This document shows positions 1-10,774 of a DNA stretch of 64,000 bases, piece by piece. The DNA is from Viscum album (lineage: Eukaryota; Streptophyta; Magnoliopsida; Santalales; Viscaceae). The notes beneath the pieces are model-generated. The model saw only the letters and a program-made list of their open reading frames with translations. It had not been told where the DNA came from and did no database searches. The stretch's first letter is position 1, and each line of letters opens with the position of its first letter. The DNA lies in assembly GCA_963277665.1 (NCBI GenBank), contig OY728131.1, positions 1,392,486,688 through 1,392,550,687 of the forward strand, in the 5' to 3' direction. The position numbers and the translations under genes are program-made.

Positions 1-1107
1 ATATTATAAATTCCATTTAATATAAAATATAAAGGGTTTTATATTAAAATAAATATAAAAAATTTATATTATTTCTAATTAATAAAATATTTGTAATTTT
101 AATTTATTTATGACTAGTTCATAAATGTCTCATGTTTTGTAATATAGATAAATTGTATATTTATTGGTAAAATTTCCTTGATATTCATGTTTAGTTCATA
201 ATTAATTAATTTCAAATTGTTCAAAACATTATTTAATCCACATAAAATTGTTTTTTGATAATTTATATGATCAATTTTTAAATAATAATTCGATATATGA
301 TATTTTTATTTTGTAAAAGGCCTACATAATAGAAATTTGACTATAAATTTTTTATAATTCATATAATATCATATATATAGAAATGAAATTTCATATAATG
401 ATAAATATGAAAGAGTTCATATTGTGAAGAATATAGAGTTTATATTCAAAATTATGGAATGAACATAATGTTAAGGATGAAATTATAAGATGGTTTATAA
501 TTATACCTTATTTATAAAATTGTTCATATATGTTTAAATCATGTTTAAAATTTTGAATTTTTCACTTATAAAATGGTTATTTCTATTTTTTTCATATTTA
601 TTGATTTATTATATTATTATTGACTATATACCAAAGTTTATATGATATATTTCTTCTAGGATAGAGCCTTTAATTACATTAAAGTTATCATAATGAGTTT
701 AGTTTTTCATTTACCTTGACCTCGGTTTGTAATTATTGTTATAAACTTTAATTTAGTTTTTGAATATATTTTGTGCGTATTAAATGTAATATTTTTTATG
801 AATTGAATTCTATCATGATTAAAGTCTCCCCATGTAGAGAGACTTTGGGTTGAACCGCCTACTTTTTTAAAGGTTTACCTTGGCTAAGAAAGTGAATTGG
901 TTTGTCTATATATTTCATTAAGTTTACTCATTTTGAGTTTTTCAATATCATATAACAATATTATTTTACAGGAAGTGTTAATGTACCTCATTAATATGAT
1001 GCATTTGGATATGTATGAATATTTTTGACTTCTATTTTTAAGAAAGTAACACGGACTCATGGGTTGGGTAAAGAGTAACACATCGATATGGTTTGAACAT
1101 GTTTATT
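1..1107. other. AT-rich flank without recognisable gene
   Basis: Very AT-rich sequence left of the R1 LTR. No convincing reading frame, RNA gene or retroelement domain was seen. It may be the interior or LTR of an older element into which R1 inserted, but no partner for it could be matched in the window. Confidence 0.5.
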
Positions 1108-3089
1108 TTTTCACACTTCAACCTTGGTTTTTCATTTTATTTTATTTATTTATTAGTATTTTATTTTTAGTTGGTTTTGGGTTTATTTCCTGGTTAAAAT
1201 TTGTGATTTTTGGAGTTTTCAACTTGTTTTTGGGTTGTACACAGTTAGTGCACATAGTTTGGGGAGAAACTGTGTAGATACTGGAATCAATGGGAGTTTA
1301 TAGTTCATTTTTTCTTTAAAGAGTTTCTATTTCACAATTAGCACATAGTTTGTCCCAAACCATGAGAGACATAGGGGTAATAGTGCAACCATATTAGGGA
1401 GTTTGAGGTCTAGAAAAAGGATTTCACATGGTTAAAGGAAACCATGCAGCAAGCATACAAGGATGTCAATCATTTTCAAAAACGTGTTTTTCATAGTTGG
1501 TGCATGGTTTAAAAACCATATTTCCAAACCATGTGATGTACCCTTGTCCTATAATAGGGTTTGCATAGTTATAAGACGGTTTAGTAAAATGTATATCCTA
1601 ACCATGAAATTTTCCTTGATTATCCATAGTTAAAATTCCAAGTTTCCACATCTTACGTTTTATCCCCAATTCAACCATCTACTCCCCCATTTGAACTTAG
1701 TGCGCTAAAGATCTCCCCAAGCCTCTTACCTTAGCTCCTTTTCATGGATTGAAGCTCTTACTTGGATCTTGGAGAGTCTTCTTTAGATTTTGGCTTTATT
1801 TCCTTCTCTTATCCTCCTCCTCTCTTGTTCTATCTTCTCTCATGGCTTGGCTCTCCCTTTTCCAAACCCTATAGTGATGTTTGGATCATGTGGATTGTTT
1901 ATTTTTATTTTAGTGTGTTTGGTTTGTCTCTTGTTCTTAGTTCTTCTCCATTTTGAATTTTTGTCGCATTCGTACACCATTGAGTTAGGTATTTCCATCC
2001 ATTTACTTCTTGAAACATTTCATGTGATACCTGAACAATCCAAGATGTATTTTTATGGTTTTATTTATTCATTTGGTTTTATAAAATTATTTTTATACCT
2101 TTCTATTTTGGTGTTTTTAAAAAAATCAAAATGTTTCTATGGTTATGCCTATATGTATCTAATGTATATGTATTATAGTTGTTTAATAAAATTTTATTTG
2201 GCCTTAAAATGGATTTTGGTGTTTTAAAATGATTCTTGTCCTTTTTGATGTTTTTATAAAATTATATGGCAAGAGGAATTGTGGTTCTAATGGGTTTTGG
2301 CCTTTTATGGAATTCGCACTTATGTGATACCTCTTGTGCTTCTTGGTGATGCTTCCTTGTGATTCTTTGATTGAACACTTTAGATTATTATGGTCATCTA
2401 TATATATTCTACTGTGATATGTGAGTATCTATATGTATATAGGGTGTATATATATATATGTTCACATGAATATAAATTGTAAATTCTATAGGATTTCCAC
2501 TTTCTAAAACCATGTTTTCCTCAAATTACTCCTCAATTTCTAATTTTTTTCTAAGTGTTATATTAGCATCCAAATTTCTTCTTGACATGGTTTCAAAATG
2601 GGTTTTTTTAAATATTATTTAAAATTATTGTTTAAAACTTTAGAATTGTTTGTTTTATAAATCTTTCTTCAAATACCTATTTGGAACCATGAGAGTTATG
2701 TTTGAAAGATAACCTCCACTTTGAAAATAAATTTGGAAATAAATTTTTTTTCCTTAGAAGTGATTTGGATTTCAACCACTAAGTCTTGTTTGGTATTTTG
2801 ATATGTTTCTTAGAAAACAAAATTTGATCTTTCAAGATATCTATGCCTATTTGGTATTTTTATGAATTTCTTGGAAAAAGGTTTGGACCTCCCAAGATGA
2901 TTAGGCCTGGTTCACACCTTTGAGACACTTTCTCCATGATGTGACCCCCATGGTAATCCTCTAGTTGGAGAGGGTATCTATATGTATAGTGTCATGTAGT
3001 GGTAAAGGCATGCATGTTGGTATCTGTGTTTGTGTCTAGTGTGTGATGACCTTAACTTGTCCATTATACTATTATCATGGGATCTTATA
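1108..3089 (+). repeat. R1 5' LTR, first part
   Basis: Matches the R1 3' LTR (from 55968) in order. The clearest stretch is the CT-rich block near 1790-1850 against 56600-56650. The last part, ending in GGGATCTTATA, matches the 3' LTR near 57900-57925, where the site is unoccupied. Between about 1430 and 1620 the LTR has several CATGGTTT / AAACCATG motifs, including the palindrome ATGGTTTAAAAACCAT near 1501-1520. The reading frames at 1762-2227 lie wholly in the LTR and are not genes. Confidence 0.75.
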
Positions 3090-4022
3090 TGTAACATCTC
3101 ATGTAAAGAAAGAATAATTCCTTTACATATTTATTAATATTTATGAAATATATACTAATTTTACAATAAATGGATGCTACTTCCAATAGTGAACCTAACA
3201 CACAACAATGAGTTTTTCTGAAATCTTGCATTGTGTGTAAGACTGATTTATACCGAAAAATAATATATTGTTAATATTATTATTTTAAATGGTAGTTATC
3301 TCCTAGCCTTTATATCGGAAGGAATGAATAGTAATATCCATATTATGTTTAAACATGTTTATTAAAAAAAATTCATTCATCAAATCAATTTTATAGTCTT
3401 AAAATAAGAATAATTCAATTTTTTAAACATAAATCCTCTATATTTTTAAAAGATTGTTTAACGCCTTTTAATGGAAATCCCATTTTAAATATAATTTATA
3501 AAAATTTTATAATTTTTATATGATAAAATAAACTTTATTTTTGAAATATAAATTTCAGAATTTACTATGGGTGGATTTTTTGTGTTTTTCTATGAACATT
3601 CATATTTTGATTAATAGTGAATAACACTAAATCTTAGATCAAAACTGATTTTTTGTATAATTTTATTATATAGTTAAATTAATTTTTTTAATTTTAAATT
3701 ATATTTATGTTAAATTTATATCATTTAAAACAATTTATTTCATTATAAAAAATTTCAAATTGAATTTAGCTATTAAAACCTATCAAGCTTTTGAACATTT
3801 TTACCTTAAAAATATTCTTTGTCGTCCCGCATGTGAGATTAATTTTAAATTAATTTCTAAAAGAACTGTAATTCCAATTGAAAAAATGAATTTCATATTT
3901 TTATTCAGAATAATTTATAATTTATAATAATTTAAACTAAGGTTTTTTCCAAAAATATAGCTAAATAAATTAAAATTAATTACAGCGGTTAAGAGGAAAA
4001 TTAGCTTAATAAGGGAATACAT
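3090..4022 (+). repeat. R2 5' LTR, piece 1
   Basis: Starts TGTAACATCTC and aligns with the start of the R2 3' LTR at 49125 (TGTGACATC). It ends at the R3 insertion; the last five bases, TACAT, are the left copy of the R3 target duplication. Confidence 0.8.
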
Positions 4023-5269
4023 TGTAGAGACCCGAAGCTTAACGTACATTGACATTACATTACATTTGCGGAATACTTAGTACAAGGACCGTAATAGTTT
4101 AGTGTCTTTAGAAACTTGGGATATAATCCTCTAATACTGGTGAAAGATCTTCAACAACTCCCATAAAGATCTTCCTTTTTATTATACCTAAAACCTTTAT
4201 TTATATCCTGGGGAAAAGAAAACATAAAAGGGTGAGCTCAAATTCTCAGTAAGGGTAAAAAAAAGAAATATCAATCACATCATATACATAAGCACATAAC
4301 TTTTGGAAATCTTAACCTGCAAAAGAGATCATAATTTCATAACATGGGGTAAATCATGGCAGTGAAATGTAATCACAATAATCATAACTTAAAACATGAA
4401 ACATTGTGGCATTCACACATAATCATAGAGAATCATTTCTTGTTAGTCGAGACTCATTTCCAAGACTATCTTAGTGGAAAAAGTCCCTTTCTGAATCGAG
4501 TAACCCTCGTTTCAGTCCTGTTTCACTGAACCGGTATAACCTACCGTTCCAGCCCTGTCTATCTCATGAGATATAAAATCTTTACCCAATGCATTGGAGG
4601 GAGATATAGGTCCCACCCATCTTATAATGAATCCTTTCTTATGTGTGCCACAAAATCATAAACCATACATCATAGCGTAACCCATGTAATAAAAATGGTG
4701 TTCTTGAAACATCATGACATCATAAAACAATTCATATAAGATAAAGGAATTCATAAAAATGTTTCCATCACAACATAATCAAATCCATGTAATAATAGGG
4801 ATAAAAACAGAACCCTTTTATTATCTTAGATGGAAAATAATTTTGATAAAATACTTGAACTCCATTCTTGAGGAAAATATCATTTCTACTTCAAAAACAT
4901 TTTTCCTTTCATAACATGTCATACGACTTTAAAATAAAAGAAGTTGATTAAAAATAAACTTGAAAACTTGTAAAGGAAGCTTCTTGGAAATAATGTTTTA
5001 AAAATCCATTCATGCCGTATAAGTTAAAAAAAACATTCTTCGTACTTTTGTCGGAAAAGTCAAAAAGTACCTCGTACGAAAAAAAGACAAAAGATTCCTT
5101 TCATATTCTTTACTAAAAACTCACCGAAGGGTAAAATTGGATTTAAACTATTGTAAGTGGATGGAAAATATTACATATTGAGGGAACATGGATGTGGATG
5201 ATAAAATACACCCCAGTAAATACTTACGAATAAACAATCTCGGATAAAAATGAGATTGTGATATTTTCC

Positions 5270-5278
5270 CTTACCTTA
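5270..5278 (-). promoter_or_regulatory. Candidate 5' splice site AAG|GTAAGG in the R3 LTR
   Basis: On the minus strand the sequence reads CTAAGGTAAGGG, an excellent match to a plant splice donor. Its context (a GTCGGAC block before it and an AATCTC block after it) recurs in the R2 LTRs at about 16941-16975 and 51535-51570 and in the other R3 LTR at about 12023-12033. It lies downstream of the TATA box and hairpin array. Use as a splice site is inferred; no acceptor was assigned. Confidence 0.45.
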
Positions 5279-5598
5279 GGTCCGACTTGCTTTGTAAGTG
5301 TCTGAACCTCCTGTATAATGATTTAAATAATGTTATTGACTTATTCCAGAATCATATTCATTGTTATTATATCTTATATGGTCCACTTATGACTTTATAT
5401 TACCCGTTATTTTGTAAATTCATGTTAAAGTAGCGTTTTGGGTAAAATCGTCTCATTTGTCGTTCGTGTTTTTAACTTGTAATTATTCATATGATTACTT
5501 AGATCATGATTACATAATTCCAGAATATAAAACATGATTTATATATATATATTCAGAATATACATATATAATAAATCAGTAAATGGAAAGAAATACAC

Positions 5599-6024
5599 CG
5601 TTCATGGAGACGGTAGTCCGTACGTACGCATGAACGCTGTTTTCGTTTCCTTATTGAATTGAATGGAATTAAGTAGATGACATACATATAAATATAAATA
5701 ATTCCAGTATCATTATTAGGTCATATATTTCATTAATACTTATTATATATACTTTATAATCATTCATAAATGGTTAATTATTGAGAATGAATCTCATCGC
5801 GTCGTGGAGACGATAGTCCGTACGTACGCACGAGCGATGATATCGTTCCCATGGTCGTGGAATTGTGTTGAAGTGTATGTATACTATTTCAGTATCAATA
5901 TCACTTTATAATAATCATATATAGTTACTCATTACACCTTTATACCCATCCAATTAAGGTGGTGTCAGAAAATATATTACACCACGGCGTGGAGACGGTA
6001 TTCCGTACGTACGCACGCGCGGTG
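5599..6024 (-). repeat. Three-unit array of structured motifs in the R3 3' LTR
   Basis: Three hairpins at 5599-5636, 5795-5839 and 5980-6024, about 190 bases apart, share the core TGGAGACGGTAGTCCGTACG. Arms are CGTTCATG/CATGAACG in the first, CATCGC plus TCGTG against CACGA plus GCGATG in the second, and CACC plus GCGTG against CACGC plus GGTG in the third. The arms change together while pairing is kept. Inside each loop ACGG can pair with CCGT around a 4-base loop, and GTACGTAC is palindromic. Spacer sequence between units is also partly repeated (a TTCCAGTAT or TTTCAGTAT block). Confidence 0.85.
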
Positions 6025-6062
6025 ATTTCCTTTTTCCGTAGGATGGATAGAAGGTTAATTAG

Positions 6063-6135
6063 AGTTGTTTCATATTTATAATAACATATCAGTATATAAT
6101 AAATACTGATGTTATTACTTTATCATGAAACAACT
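6063..6135 (-). repeat. 73-nt near-perfect inverted repeat next to the array
   Basis: Arms AGTTGTTTCAT and ATGAAACAACT close the structure, and a second stem (ATCAGTAT / ATACTGAT, extended by AATAACAT / GTTATT) closes the centre. It is repeated at 12818-12890. It lies between the TATA box and the hairpin array, so it would be in the transcript leader. Confidence 0.8.
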
Positions 6136-6360
6136 AAAGAAGAAGAAGTTGAAGAAGAAAGAAATTGAAAAAGATCGGTAATGGATATTACCTCTTTTTG
6201 ACGCGCCTTTTCTTAGCCTCCACTTAAAGAACTAAGGATGGTCTTTGAAGAAGACCAGGACCTCTAGGATGATACTAGGGAATTGGAGAAGGGATTTTGG
6301 TAGGGGTTGGCCGAGCATGAGTGCTCAAATTGGTGTGAGGAGGAGGGGGAGGAGGTGTCC

Positions 6361-6367
6361 TTTTATA
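6361..6367 (-). promoter_or_regulatory. TATA box of the R3 LTR
   Basis: Minus strand CCCTTATAAAAGGACACC, a canonical TATAAAA in a GC-richer, purine/pyrimidine-biased stretch of an otherwise AT-rich LTR. R2 has a matching TATAAAAAGG at 15659. Transcription would start about 30 bases downstream, near 6335. Confidence 0.6.
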
Positions 6368-8380
6368 AGGGAGGAGAGGGGCACCTTTGGAATTCTTAAA
6401 AATATTAATTTATAATAAATCTAACCCCACTTAAAAACCTCCAAAAATTACTCATATTAGAATATTAGATGAGATAGGGTTGTAATCGCATCAACCAATC
6501 AAATTTAGACATGTTTGGATCTTATTTTAAACCTTATCATTTTCATTTATCCTTATTTAATCTATTTAAGTTTATTTGTGGTAATAAAATTCTAAATTTT
6601 AAATTATAACAAATAATTACTTATTTGTTGTGAATTTTACATAATTGTTTACTTTATAAAATTATATACCATATAAATTTAAATTTATAATTTTTAAATA
6701 TTTTTGTGATTTTTTAAACTATTTTATAATATGTTATTTTTATGAAATAACAATAGTGTCAATTTTGACACTATTCATTTATTTGAATTTAAATAAAATA
6801 TATACAGAAGATATGTTCGAACTAAAAGATTTAATATATTAATAAAAGGTCATATGTATCTATAAAATTAGTGTATCACATTAAATAGTTCATATAATAT
6901 TTATTTTATTATTTTAAAAACCATTTATTTGGTTTATCTCTTAATAAAATAATTACTACATCATTTTTGTATAATTGTTTAATATACTTATTTGTTGAAT
7001 AAAAATTTAAAATAAAATTCTATGATGAAGATAAATATATTACCTTTCACAATAATACTTTTACTCGAATTTATCATCTTAAAATCACAATATTTAAATT
7101 GTTATATTTATTAAATTATGAAGGTGATAACTTTGGCATCATTTAAAATAAAATAATATAAGTGTCATAATTGATTGTATAAGACTCCAAATGGTCAAAT
7201 ATTCGACCATTTGATGATTATAGTTTAAATTGACACGACCAATAAGTTTTGGTCAGGGTTTTGTGCATTTTAATGTCACTATTAGTTTAATAAAAACTAT
7301 ATTCTTGATTTTTCACTAGATAAATAATTTCTGCATCACTATTGTGTCACAATTAATGATAATTATTTAATCCCAAAAAATTCTAAATAAATTCTCATGA
7401 TGTAGATAATTTTTTTGTCTTTCTGGAGATTATTCATGTTCGAAATTTTATGATGTTTATCACTAATTTAAAATTATTATACTTATAAGTTTTAAGATAG
7501 TGACATGTTGCCACTTTCTTTGGCTTTAATAATAATTAAATTATTTTCATGGTCAAAAGTCCATAAAATGAATCTAATCCGACCCTTAGTTAATATGGGT
7601 TTACTTTTATCCATAAAATAGAATTTTTTCATGTGTTAGGGTAATTTTATAATATTATATTTACCCTTAATTACCCGATAAAATTTACCGTAGTTACTAT
7701 TCATAATTCTCAAAAATAAAAAGTATACTATTAACATAATTTGGAACCACTGATTCCAAATATGGAATCCATTTTTTAAAATTCAAAACACAGAAGTTGC
7801 AGAAATTAAATTAAAATTAATCCCGTTGTCGAATAAAAACGGGTTTTTGTTTAAAACATTGCAAAATATTGATTTGATTTAACTTACGAATTCAAGGTAA
7901 AATCAATGCTAATGACATACATTATATTAAATGGTAAAAATATATTCTATTTATACTTTAAAACCATTCAATATTATAATTTAACCACATAAGATATTAC
8001 GATGAAAAAAATTGTTTTTAATTAAAATATAGCGTGTTTTTACTATTCATTAAAATGTGAAAGTTACCAGAATAATATGGAAATTTTATCCAAAGTAAAT
8101 TTTTATTTATTTATTCCAAAGAATAATTTTATTTTGTCAAATTGAACTTATAAACATGTCAAAAACCATATTTAAAGTGGGTGCGCCATCCAAAGGCGGC
8201 AAAACTGCATTTTTTGAAAAATACTTATTTTACCCGAAAAATTTATTTTGTTCTTATACCATGTTCTAGAAATGTGTAAGATGAATAATAATGTTATAAA
8301 ATTCAAAATTTAGTTAATACTATTCATAATGGCTAGTTCATGACAATATTATAATAATATAACATTGTTTATTAAAACCC

Positions 8381-8672
8381 TGTATTGCGTACAACACACG
8401 CTATCGAGGAAGGTCGCGATTGCGTGTAATGCAAGCCAAGTCAGGGTTGCGTGTTGTGAAAGAATCCTTCGTTGTTTCGTATAACAGAATCCAACCATAT
8501 TTCATTTATACATTTAATATATATATATATATATATATACTCAATGTTGCGTAGAATAACTATTATCAAAATTGTGTGTAACACGGTCCAAGAATAGTGT
8601 TGTGTATACTGCAAGCTAATACGGTGTTGCGTATAGCGCAAGGTAATCTTGGTGTAGAATACAACACAAGAA
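8381..8672 (-). repeat. Array of TTGCG..GCAA palindromic motifs in the R3 LTR
   Basis: About nine related motifs at roughly 30-base spacing, interrupted by a short (TA)n run at 8518-8540. Examples: TTGCGTATAGCGCAAGG near 8627, TTGTGTATACTGCAAGC near 8601, TTGCGTGTAATGCAAGCC near 8417. The clearest ones are short inverted repeats (TTGC..GCAA). They sit in the first 350 bases of the LTR (U3), where enhancers usually lie. The other LTR copy is 15136-15425. Confidence 0.65.
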
Positions 8673-8720
8673 ATTAATGAAATTAAAAGAATATTTTTCA
8701 TAAAATCTCGGGGTGTTACA

Positions 8721-8735
8721 TTCTACCCCCCTTAA
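8721..8735 (-). other. R3 polypurine tract
   Basis: On the minus strand TTTAAGGGGGGTAGAA lies directly before the 3' LTR start TGTAACACC, and a GGGCGAAATTC block lies just upstream, as is usual in plant Ty3/Gypsy elements. It primes plus-strand DNA synthesis. Confidence 0.85.
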
Positions 8736-10106
8736 AATGAATTTCGCCCTCGAAATTCTTCGGGGTTATAAATGGTTTACTATACGAAAGTTTCTTTAAT
8801 AGAAACCCACATCATAAAAAGGAATACCAAAACCAATATTTAAAAACAAAAGTATGAAACGTAATGGTTACCCAAATAAACTAATCACTGGGTTTCCACA
8901 TAGGTGAAAATATGGATATGGAAGAGAAATCTAACCATCATGTTCTGATAGAGAGTGGTAGAGAACATGGCTATGGAAAAGCCAACAATCACAAAGCCAT
9001 AGATTTGTGATGATCTAGGGCACCATCTGATTCATCGGATATAAGGGCACTAGGACAACATTTTTGGTTTTCAAGATCATTTCCCTAAAGTTGAAGAATT
9101 TGAATTAGAATAAATACTTACTTTATTTTGTTACAATCTCACTGTTGTTTGTGCCTTGAACAATTTCCACTTCATCTCTTAAAGAAATGAAGTTGAATTT
9201 GTTATTCGTGAAGTGTTAGCAGATCATGTGATAGAATGACGGGTCATTCTATCTGTCTTAAAAAAAGGTTAGCAAAAGTTATTAAATATACATAAGTCAT
9301 TCTATAGAGAGATTAATCATATATGGTTCCTAAAATGGACTTATACTTCATATATCATACTGCTTAATATAATAAAACTAGTTTCTACTAAACAGGGACT
9401 TCTTGTAGGCCAGTGGTAGGTGATAAAGGCCAGTCGCACTTCGGTTGTGGGTTTGATTCCCACAGCCTTGTCCGACGCGATGGGTTGTCGCCCGTCCTGC
9501 AGGTTGTCCTTTTTCTAAAACTATATTACTATAACATCCCATCAATAATATCGAAAAACAAACCATACTAACTTATGTCCAACATAATCCATTCCAATCT
9601 TTAGGCTTATCCATAATACTGCAGTCCACTCTCAGAGATTAAATACCATCGTTGATCCCATATATCATAAGATATATCTTGTTGGTCACATTCCAAACAT
9701 TTAAAGGCCTTAATCTTGTACTCTCTTGAATACCCATTGAACCTTATTGAAAACATGAGTGCTGTTAAAAGTTAACTCTTTCCACATACCAAAATCCTCA
9801 AAATTCTATATACTCAAACCATGATATCACTTAGTCCTTATATCAATCATGAGCTCATGAATACTGTCAAACATTTCATTTTCTCCTTATCCCTTCATTA
9901 TGCACATATCATCTACTTTCCAAAATATTTGAATCACTTTTCATGGTTACCGGTACCTTAAAATTATTGAAAACCACAATAGACCAATACATAAATATTT
10001 CAATATACCATAAAAGTACCTCAACAACATTATTCTTGAATACCAATACATGAACACTTCAGTCCATCCACTTCAATGATTGTCCTGGAATAAGTCCTTC
10101 CTTGAT
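8736..10106 (-). other. R3 interior, non-coding part
   Basis: Sequence between the polypurine tract and the small gag ORF. No protease, RT, RNase H or integrase motif was seen in any frame. It contains a tRNA-like patch at about 9400-9515 and otherwise AT-rich unrecognised DNA. The lack of pol is what makes R3 non-autonomous. Confidence 0.6.
9396..9515 (+). mobile_element. tRNA-derived SINE-like sequence
   Basis: A pol III type 2 promoter can be read on the plus strand: an A-box-like TAGGCCAGTGGTAGG at about 9406 and a B box GGTTTGATTCC at about 9450, matching GGTTCGANTCC at 10 of 11 positions. The arm around it, GTGGG..CCCAC, could form a T-stem. After it come a GC-richer tail and a T run (about 9509) that could terminate pol III. 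There is no full cloverleaf, so a SINE head or tRNA pseudogene is more likely than a working tRNA. No target duplication or poly(A) tail was seen. Confidence 0.45.
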
Positions 10107-10517
10107 TTAGAAGTAACTTTTTAGGTCAGGGCATTGAGTTGGGTAATGCCCATGTTCTCCACAAATAAGACATTGAACTCCATAACAGTCTGTCACTCTA
10201 TGACCCTTTTCTCCACACAGATAACATCGGTCCCTCCATTTGAGGTATTCCTCAAGGTTCTTCTTCCCTTCTTTAGAAATCTCAATCTTTCTTTCTTTAT
10301 GCTCCTCAACATGAAAACATGCATAATAGTTTATCTTCCTCTTCTTTGATGAATTAGGCATACCACTAAATTTCACCTTGTTAATCATATATCGCGATGA
10401 CTGATTCGGCATAATCACAATATCTTTCTCTCTAGGCATTACACAATTTTGTTGCTCATAGTCACCAATTTGTCCATTGGATTCAATGTTAACCGAATTC
10501 CTTCTGGTTCCCTCCAT
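10107..10517 (-). CDS. gag-like: Small Gag-like nucleocapsid protein with two CCHC zinc knuckles (R3)
   Basis: An uninterrupted 136-residue frame starts with ATG about 245 bases after the primer-binding site, where gag would begin. The N-terminal two thirds is basic and asparagine-rich and resembles no capsid domain I recognise. The C-terminal third has two perfect CX2CX4HX4C knuckles, CYLCGEKGHRVTDC and CLICGEHGHYPTQC, eight residues or fewer apart. Retroviral-type knuckles bind and chaperone genomic RNA. A normal plant Gypsy Gag is several hundred residues with a capsid domain first, so this is a nucleocapsid-only remnant or a purposely small protein. It is the only domain-bearing frame in the window without stops. 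It could help package its own RNA into particles of an autonomous partner (inference). Confidence 0.75.
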   Translation of the reverse strand: MEGTRRNSVNIESNGQIGDYEQQNCVMPREKDIVIMPNQSSRYMINKVKFSGMPNSSKKRKINYYACFHVEEHKERKIEISKEGKKNLEEYLKWRDRCYLCGEKGHRVTDCYGVQCLICGEHGHYPTQCPDLKSYF

Positions 10518-10760
10518 TAACTAAAACACAAAAATAATTCTGTGAGAGGCGAAATCATGCTAGGGAAAACAACATTATAAAGGGGGAGTACCTTCAATAT
10601 CTAACATCTTAGGTTTAATTCTATGATCGTTAGCGTAGTTCTAGTACTATAACCTATACGTATACTTAACCTTAGGGACATCCCTAGACATACCGTAGAA
10701 ATATCTCTAGGGATCTCACTAACGTTTTCGCATCCTAGTTTCCAAAGGTTGACTAAACCT

Positions 10761-10774
10761 TTCCTCTGATACCA
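10761..10774 (-). other. R3 primer-binding site
   Basis: Minus strand TGGTATCAGAGGAA, two bases inside the 5' LTR end. It matches the usual plant complement of the initiator tRNA-Met 3' end (TGGTATCAGAG). Confidence 0.9.

Larger units (their letters stand above)
4023..8720 (-). repeat. R3 3' LTR
   Basis: TG..CA-bounded on both strands. In sense orientation (minus) it holds, in order, a palindromic motif array (8672-8381), a TATA box (6367-6361), a 73-nt hairpin (6135-6063), a three-unit hairpin array (6024-5599) and a strong splice-donor-like site (about 5278-5270). All are repeated in the other LTR. Reading frames inside it (for example 8441-8701) are not conserved genes. Confidence 0.93.

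Noticed and set aside
1762..2227. Two overlapping plus-strand reading frames that look like hydrophobic proteins
   Set aside because: They lie within the R1 LTR, and the homologous 3' LTR region (56580-56900) does not preserve the frames; the hydrophobic look comes from the T-rich strand.
5599..6024. Periodic palindromic repeats as a satellite or centromere-type array
   Set aside because: Only three units, at the same place in both LTRs, with element sequence between them; they are part of the LTR.
9396..9515. Functional tRNA gene
   Set aside because: The B box is good and the A box acceptable, but no acceptor stem or anticodon arm could be formed around them.
10134..10349. Plus-strand frame opposite the R3 zinc-knuckle ORF
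   Set aside because: It is the antisense shadow of the CCHC gene, with no motif of its own.
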